NCBI GenBank assembly: GCA_027314915.1
Contig: DAHUZZ010000013.1
Span: 1-53,699 of the forward strand
Source: Thermoplasmata archaeon
GTDB lineage: Archaea > Thermoplasmatota > Thermoplasmata > Lutacidiplasmatales > UBA184
Direction: 5' to 3'
DNA: 53,699 nucleotides
In this document: piece after piece, positions 49,436 to 53,699 of the stretch
Numbering within the stretch: position 1 is the first letter of the stretch
Layout of the letters: each line of letters begins with the position of its first letter
The notes under the pieces: model-generated
The model's database searches: none
What the model was told of the DNA's origin: nothing
The model's input: the letters and a program-made list of their open reading frames with translations, nothing else
Translations under genes and position numbers: made by a program

Positions 49436-50872
49436 ATGGTCCAGGCGCAGGAGCCCTCCGGTTCCGACGGCCTTTCGGGCCGTCCCCGGGCCGCGCGCTC
49501 GCCTCCGGCCGAGGAGGACGAGGCCGCGAAGACCGAGGAGCTCGGCCGGCGCGCCGTGGAGCTCGCCCGCCACTACCACGGAAAGATCGAGACGGTCCCC
49601 AAGGTTCCGGTCCGGTCCCTCGCCGACTTCTCCGTCTGGTACACGCCCGGCATCGCGCGGGTCTCCCTCGAGATCGCCCGCCGCCCCGAGGCCGCGTTCG
49701 ACCTCACGGGCCGGTGGAACACGATCGCCATCGTCACCGACGGCAGCCGGGTCCTCGGACTCGGCGACATCGGCCCGCAGGCGGCGCTGCCGGTCATGGA
49801 GGGCAAGGCGCTGCTGTTCAAGTTCCTGGGCGGCGTCGACGCGATCCCGATCCCCGTGCAGGTGGGCTCGGCCGACGAGCTCATCAGCACCGTGATGCGG
49901 CTCGCCCCGGCGTTCGGAGGGATCAACCTCGAGGACATCGCCTCGCCGAAGTGCTTCGAGGTCCTCGAGGAGCTCCAGAAGAAGCTCCCCATCCCCATCT
50001 GGCACGATGACCAGCTCGGGACCGCGGCCGCCACCGTCGCCGGCCTCCTGAACGCGCTCAAGGTCACCGACCGGGACATCCGCTCGGTCCGGACGGTGCT
50101 GCTCGGGGCCGGCGCCGCGAACCTCGTGACCGCGCGCCTCCTCATCGCGCTCGGGCACGACCCGCACCGCCTGAGCGTCCTCGACCACCACGGCATCCTC
50201 GAGGGGGAACGGGAGGACATGGACGCGCTCGCACTGCACAACCGGTGGAAGTACCGGCTCGCCCTCCAGACGAACGGGGGCGGCCGGCAGGGCGGCCCCG
50301 CCGAGGCGCTCCGGGAGGCCGACGTGCTCCTCGCCGCCTCCACGCCGGACCCCCGCACGATCCACCCGGACTGGATCCGGAGCATGCGCCCGGGCCCCAT
50401 CGTCTTCGCGCTCGCGAACCCCACCCCCGAGATCTGGCCGGCGCAGGCCCGGGAGGCGGGCGCCGCCGTCGTCGCGACCGGGCGGGGCGACTTCCCGAAC
50501 CAGGTGAACAACTCGCTGATCTTCCCCGGGGTCTTCCGCGGCGTCCTCGACGCCCGGGCCCGGAACATCCCGGACGAGATCGTGATCGCGGCCGCCACCG
50601 AGCTCGCCCGCCAGACGGCCCGGCGCGGCATCACCGCCGAGCACATCCTGCCGACCATGGAGGAGATCGAGGTGTTCCCGGAGATCGCGGCCGCGGTCGC
50701 GAGCCGGTGCGTCGAGCTCGGGATCGCGCGGAGGACCCGGACCCGCGACGAGTTCCTCGAGGTCGCCCGCCGACGCATGGCCCGGACCCACGAGCTCGCC
50801 TCGGCGCTCCGGGCGGCCGGACTCATCGACCCGATGCCCGACGACGACCCCGCCCCGAAGGAGAAATCATGA
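49436..50872 (+). CDS. NAD(P)-dependent malic enzyme
   Basis: 478 residues. It decarboxylates malate to pyruvate. FSVWYTPGIARVS, the TDGSRVLGLGDIGP region, the metal site in PIPIWHDDQLGTA and the nucleotide fold VRTVLLGAGAANL are diagnostic. VFALANPTPEIWP and GRGDFPNQVNNSLIFPGVFRG follow. A 30-residue Pro/Glu/Ala N-terminal tail precedes the domain. The TGA overlaps the next ATG by four bases. Confidence 0.94.
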   Translation: MVQAQEPSGSDGLSGRPRAARSPPAEEDEAAKTEELGRRAVELARHYHGKIETVPKVPVRSLADFSVWYTPGIARVSLEIARRPEAAFDLTGRWNTIAIVTDGSRVLGLGDIGPQAALPVMEGKALLFKFLGGVDAIPIPVQVGSADELISTVMRLAPAFGGINLEDIASPKCFEVLEELQKKLPIPIWHDDQLGTAAATVAGLLNALKVTDRDIRSVRTVLLGAGAANLVTARLLIALGHDPHRLSVLDHHGILEGEREDMDALALHNRWKYRLALQTNGGGRQGGPAEALREADVLLAASTPDPRTIHPDWIRSMRPGPIVFALANPTPEIWPAQAREAGAAVVATGRGDFPNQVNNSLIFPGVFRGVLDARARNIPDEIVIAAATELARQTARRGITAEHILPTMEEIEVFPEIAAAVASRCVELGIARRTRTRDEFLEVARRRMARTHELASALRAAGLIDPMPDDDPAPKEKS

Positions 50873-51411
50873 CCAGCTCGCACCCCCACGGACACCCCGC
50901 GCGCCCCCCGAACCCGACCGAGGACCCCGCGAAGCAGATCCACCTGAGGCTCGCGGGCGAGAAGGACCTCCCGCAGCTGGTGCCGCTGCTCCTCCGGCTG
51001 AAGCGGCTCAACGAGGAGTTCGACCCCCTCCTCAAGGTCCGGCCGGATGCGGAGGTGCGCGCCCGGGAGGTGCTCAAGGCGGATCTCCAGAACCCGAGAT
51101 CGGTCCTCCTCGCGGCGGAGGGGCTCGGGACCGACGCCGGCAAGCTCGTCGGGATCGTCCGGGCGACGGTCCGGGAGCGTCCCTTCTACGCGCCGGACTC
51201 GGAAGGGGTCATCCAGGACATCTATCTCATGCCGCTCTACCGGCGGCACGGGGTCGGGGAGTTCCTCCTCCAGGAGACGGTCCGCTACCTCAAGGAGCGC
51301 GGCGCCGGGCTCGTCACCGCCGAATTCCCCACGCAGAACGAGATCGCGAGCCGGTTCTACGCGAAGCGGGGCTTCCGTCCGATCACGGCCCTCCACGCGA
51401 AGATCATCTAG
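50869..51411 (+). CDS. GNAT-family N-acetyltransferase
   Basis: 180 residues. After a His/Pro-rich tail of 25 residues the GNAT fold begins (IHLRLAGEKDLPQLVPLLLR). The acetyl-CoA loop is IYLMPLYRRHGVGEFLLQET, then ASRFYAKRGFRPI. The substrate is unknown. It is translationally coupled to malic enzyme (ATGA), so it might modify that enzyme or a metabolite of the same pathway; this is only a suggestion from position. Confidence 0.85.
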   Translation: MTSSHPHGHPARPPNPTEDPAKQIHLRLAGEKDLPQLVPLLLRLKRLNEEFDPLLKVRPDAEVRAREVLKADLQNPRSVLLAAEGLGTDAGKLVGIVRATVRERPFYAPDSEGVIQDIYLMPLYRRHGVGEFLLQETVRYLKERGAGLVTAEFPTQNEIASRFYAKRGFRPITALHAKII

Positions 51412-51476
51412 CGCGCGCCCCCGGTGCCCCCTTCGGGGGGACCCGGAAACGGTGACCACCGCTCGGAGAGGTTACG

Positions 51477-51875
51477 GTGGATTTATCCCCCCTCGCCCGG
51501 AAAGATGCGCATACGCACGCGCCGACGCTGCCCGGGCCCGAGGAACTCCTGGCCCGGATCGGTTCCCTCCTGGAGCGGGAGCCGCTCCGGCCGTGGTGCG
51601 TCCATCGTCTCCGCGAGGAGTTCGTCGAGGAGCGCGCGGAGGCGCGGACCGAGGAGCTGCTCTTCGAGGTGCGCCGCGCCGCCGACCTCCTGGTGGCCAC
51701 GGGCCGGGCGCACCGCGAGATGGTCTACGCCGTCGAGATCGGCGAGCGTCCCCCCGACCCGGCGTACTGGTCGTACCGCTCCCCCCACACGGAGCTCGGG
51801 CAGTTCGGTCCCGAGTACGATCCGTCGCGGATCCTCCACCGGCTCGATGCCCGCGTCGAGCGCACCGGACCGTAG
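51477..51875 (+). CDS. 132-residue hypothetical protein
   Basis: PEELLARIGSLLEREPLRPW and a helical region (CVHRLREEFVEERAEARTEELLFEV) suggest a small winged-helix-like or helical bundle. The C-terminal part is rich in Tyr/Pro/His (AYWSYRSPHTELGQFGPEYD). No family is recognised. GTG 51477 follows GGAGAGG. It sits between the GNAT gene and purC with its own spacing. Confidence 0.55.
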   Translation: MDLSPLARKDAHTHAPTLPGPEELLARIGSLLEREPLRPWCVHRLREEFVEERAEARTEELLFEVRRAADLLVATGRAHREMVYAVEIGERPPDPAYWSYRSPHTELGQFGPEYDPSRILHRLDARVERTGP

Positions 51876-51899
51876 GCCCGGGCGCCGGCCCGCGCAAAC

Positions 51900-51909
51900 C
51901 TTGTAATCC
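51900..51909 (+). promoter_or_regulatory. TATA-like box of purC
   Basis: CTTGTAATCC, centred 24 nt before ATG 51928. Confidence 0.5.
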
Positions 51910-51927
51910 CCGGCCCCTGAGACGGGC

Positions 51928-52884
51928 ATGAGCCCCGATCCGGCGCCGACGAGCCCGGCCCCGAAGTACCTGCGCCGCGGCAAGGTCAAGGAGGTCTGGG
52001 AGATCTCCCCGACCGAGCTCGAGTTCCGTTTCACCAACGACATCTCCGTCTTCGACAAGCACATCCCGAGCGAGATCCCGCTCAAGGGGGAGTCGCTCGC
52101 CCGGACCGCGGCGCACTGGTTCGAGATGTGCGAGCGGATCGGGGCGGCGCACCACTACCTCGGGCTCTCGGGACCGCAGGCGATGCGGGTCCGGCGCGTC
52201 CGGGTCGTCCCCCAGCCGCGCACCCTGGGACCGGAGCCGCGGGACTACCTCGTGCCGCTCGAGTTCATCGTGCGCTACTACCTGGCGGGCTCGATGTGGG
52301 ACCGCGTCAAGGCGGGCCAGGTGAAGCCCGAGCAGCTGGGATTCCCGGCCGGCAAGGCGCTCGCCTACGGGATGCCGCTGCCGGAGCCGCACTTCGAGGT
52401 CACCACGAAGCTCGAGCCGGTGGACCGGCTGCTCGACTGGCCGGAGGCGCTCGAGCTCTCGGCGCTCGACCGGAAGCAGATGGACTCGGTCCGGGAGATG
52501 CTCCTCAAGGTCGACGCGGCGATGTCCCGGGAGATCGAGCCCCGCGGGCTCCTCCACGTGGACGGGAAGAAGGAGCTCGCCGTCGACCGCGAGGGGAAGC
52601 TCATGATCGTGGACACCTTCGGCACGGCCGACGAGGACCGGTTCTGGGACAAGGGCGCCTACGAGCGGGGCCGGATCGTCGACTTCTCCAAGGAGTTCGT
52701 CCGGCAGCACTACCGGCAGACCGGCTACTACGACGAACTGATGAAGGCGCGGAACGCCCCGGCGCCGGAGCCCGCCATTCCGGCCCTGCCCCCGCTCCTC
52801 GTCGACGAGGTGAGCCGGCTGTACTCCACGGTGTATCAGCGGCTCACCGGCGAGCCGTTCGCCCCGCTGCCCCGTTCCGGCTAG
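51928..52884 (+). CDS. purC: SAICAR synthetase
   Basis: 318 residues. It ligates CAIR and aspartate with ATP in purine synthesis. LRRGKVKEVWEISPTELEFR (the G-K-V/S-K-x-V/L-Y/W opening), FTNDISVFDK, GKGES-like LKGESLARTA, VPLEFIVRYYLAGS and IVDTFGTADEDRFW (metal Asp) are all present. Length is that of the longer archaeal/eukaryote-like form. There are no other pur genes nearby. A TATA-like box gives a leaderless start. Confidence 0.95.
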   Translation: MSPDPAPTSPAPKYLRRGKVKEVWEISPTELEFRFTNDISVFDKHIPSEIPLKGESLARTAAHWFEMCERIGAAHHYLGLSGPQAMRVRRVRVVPQPRTLGPEPRDYLVPLEFIVRYYLAGSMWDRVKAGQVKPEQLGFPAGKALAYGMPLPEPHFEVTTKLEPVDRLLDWPEALELSALDRKQMDSVREMLLKVDAAMSREIEPRGLLHVDGKKELAVDREGKLMIVDTFGTADEDRFWDKGAYERGRIVDFSKEFVRQHYRQTGYYDELMKARNAPAPEPAIPALPPLLVDEVSRLYSTVYQRLTGEPFAPLPRSG

Positions 52885-52922
52885 GGACCCTCGCCCTCGA
52901 TATCGGGCGACGCGCTCCCCTC

Positions 52923-53453
52923 GTGGGGGACGGGCGGTTGATCGGGTGGCCGGATCCTGCGCCCACCCGCGGGGCTCGCTCGCCCTGGATCCCTACCGCA
53001 CGTACCCGGTGGGTCCTCGCCTCGGCCGGCCTGGTGCTCCTGGCCGGGCTCCTCCTCGGATCCCGGGTCGGGGCCGCGGGCGGGTACGGGTCGACCACGG
53101 GCTCCGGTCAGCTGCTGGAGCTCGCGGCGCCCGCGAGCGCCCTCCTGCTCTCCGCCTCGCTCTGGAGGTATCCCGGATCGCTCCGCTTCGGGCTGGCCGC
53201 GGCCGGAGCGGCGACGTGGGCGGCCGGCGAGATCCTGGGCGCCGTCGACATGGTCCCGAACCGGACGGTGGGGGCCGTGTACCCCGTCCTGGGGGCGGGG
53301 ATTACCGCGTGGGGCTTGGCCGCGCTCGTCTACGCAGGCCTCTCCCTGTTCCTCCAATCCTGGCGGCCGACGTCGCCTCCCGGATACCTGGTGTTCGCCC
53401 GGTGGCCGACGGCGATCGGGCCGGTCCCACCCCCGCCCCCGGGCTCCACGTGA
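52923..53453 (+). CDS. Membrane protein with about four helices, unknown function
   Basis: 176 residues. Hydrophobic segments are WVLASAGLVLLAGLLLGS, LELAAPASALLLSASLW, FGLAAAGAATWAAGEIL and VYPVLGAGITAWGLAALVYA. The C-terminus is Pro-rich. No family is recognised. GTG 52923 is 22 nt from a TATA-like CGATATCG; TTG 52938 is an alternative. Confidence 0.5.
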   Translation: MGDGRLIGWPDPAPTRGARSPWIPTARTRWVLASAGLVLLAGLLLGSRVGAAGGYGSTTGSGQLLELAAPASALLLSASLWRYPGSLRFGLAAAGAATWAAGEILGAVDMVPNRTVGAVYPVLGAGITAWGLAALVYAGLSLFLQSWRPTSPPGYLVFARWPTAIGPVPPPPPGST

Positions 53454-53536
53454 CGGTGGGGACGCCCGGCTCCGCGGGGTCGCTCGAGGGGCCCGGGTAA
53501 CGCTCCGCGGCGAGCCGTTTCCACGCCTCTCCGAGG

Positions 53537-53545
53537 GCTTATCCC
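53537..53545 (+). promoter_or_regulatory. TATA-like box of radA
   Basis: GGCTTATCC is centred 26 nt before ATG 53567, giving a leaderless message. Confidence 0.55.
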
Positions 53546-53566
53546 CCGATACGGGCTGGCAGGACC

Positions 53567-53699
53567 ATGCCCACCAAGAGCTCCGCCCGGCCCGCCGTCG
53601 CCGTGGAGGAGGGGGAGCGCGAGAAGCGACCGATCGCCCTGGAGGATCTCCCGGGCGTCGGCCCGACCACCGCCGAGAAGCTGCGCGAGGCGGGGTACA
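53567..53699 (+). CDS. radA: DNA repair and recombination protein RadA, N-terminal part (runs off the right edge)
   Basis: 44 codons are visible. A charged tail is followed by LEDLPGVGPTTAEKLREAGY, the helix-hairpin-helix opening of archaeal RadA, the RecA-family strand exchange protein. The ATPase core lies outside the window. The same HhH opening also occurs in RadB-independent repair proteins, but the start distance fits RadA. Confidence 0.85.
   Translation, partial: MPTKSSARPAVAVEEGEREKRPIALEDLPGVGPTTAEKLREAGY

Overview
The window is archaeal and very GC-rich, apart from a visibly less GC-rich stretch at about 270-3330. It carries an archaeal 7S SRP RNA, ribosomal proteins L7Ae, S28e and L24e, an archaeal TyrRS and NDK, type II methionine aminopeptidase, the start of RadA, and AbrB-PhoU and HxlR regulators. 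Many starts lie 24-30 nt downstream of a TATA-like box with no Shine-Dalgarno between them, which indicates leaderless transcripts. Gene content and style suggest a high-GC member of Thermoplasmatota; this placement is inference, because no 16S or other marker was searched.

Layout. (1) 1-6.3 kb is accessory DNA: the 5' part of an IS transposase at the left edge, three membrane-protein genes (two of them paralogous), and a minus-strand cluster of small genes chained by 4-nt overlaps that includes a degenerate tyrosine recombinase. (2) 6.5-16 kb holds a Fur-C-terminal-like zinc protein, an Fe-alcohol dehydrogenase, an AbrB-PhoU regulator, a two-gene FAD dehydrogenase (sarcosine oxidase/amino-acid dehydrogenase type), a glycerate-kinase-like protein lacking key residues, two transporter/hypothetical genes and an HxlR regulator. 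(3) 16.8-25.5 kb holds a VirD4/HerA-type ATPase with a nuclease-like C-terminus, ThpR, a large surface protein with a cytoplasmic winged helix, SHMT and a thioesterase bounded by inverted repeats. (4) 25.6-35.8 kb holds the SRP RNA, an ABC permease pair whose first subunit is fused to an extracellular PQQ-type propeller, a coiled-coil KaiC-like ATPase, TyrRS and a ClC channel. (5) 36-40.6 kb holds a frameshifted GNAT gene, a DNA methylase, the L7Ae-S28e-L24e operon with a kink-turn-like leader, a Cas4-like membrane nuclease split over two overlapping genes, and OsmC. (6) 40.6-53.7 kb is mostly housekeeping: a frameshifted HAD gene, a methyltransferase, ndk-sua5-map, an EmrB-type exporter, a two-gene MetE system, a rhodanese-MBL protein, malic enzyme-GNAT, purC and radA.

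The strongest leads are the propeller-permease fusion, the split Cas4-like pair that can complete its Fe-S cluster only if both products meet, the coupling-type ATPase with a PD-(D/E)XK-like tail, the L7Ae leader, the 26-bp palindrome plus G-run repeats bracketing the thioesterase gene, and the unusual helix-8 tetraloop of the SRP RNA. No CRISPR array, rRNA or tRNA gene was found. All functional calls are by reading, without database searches.
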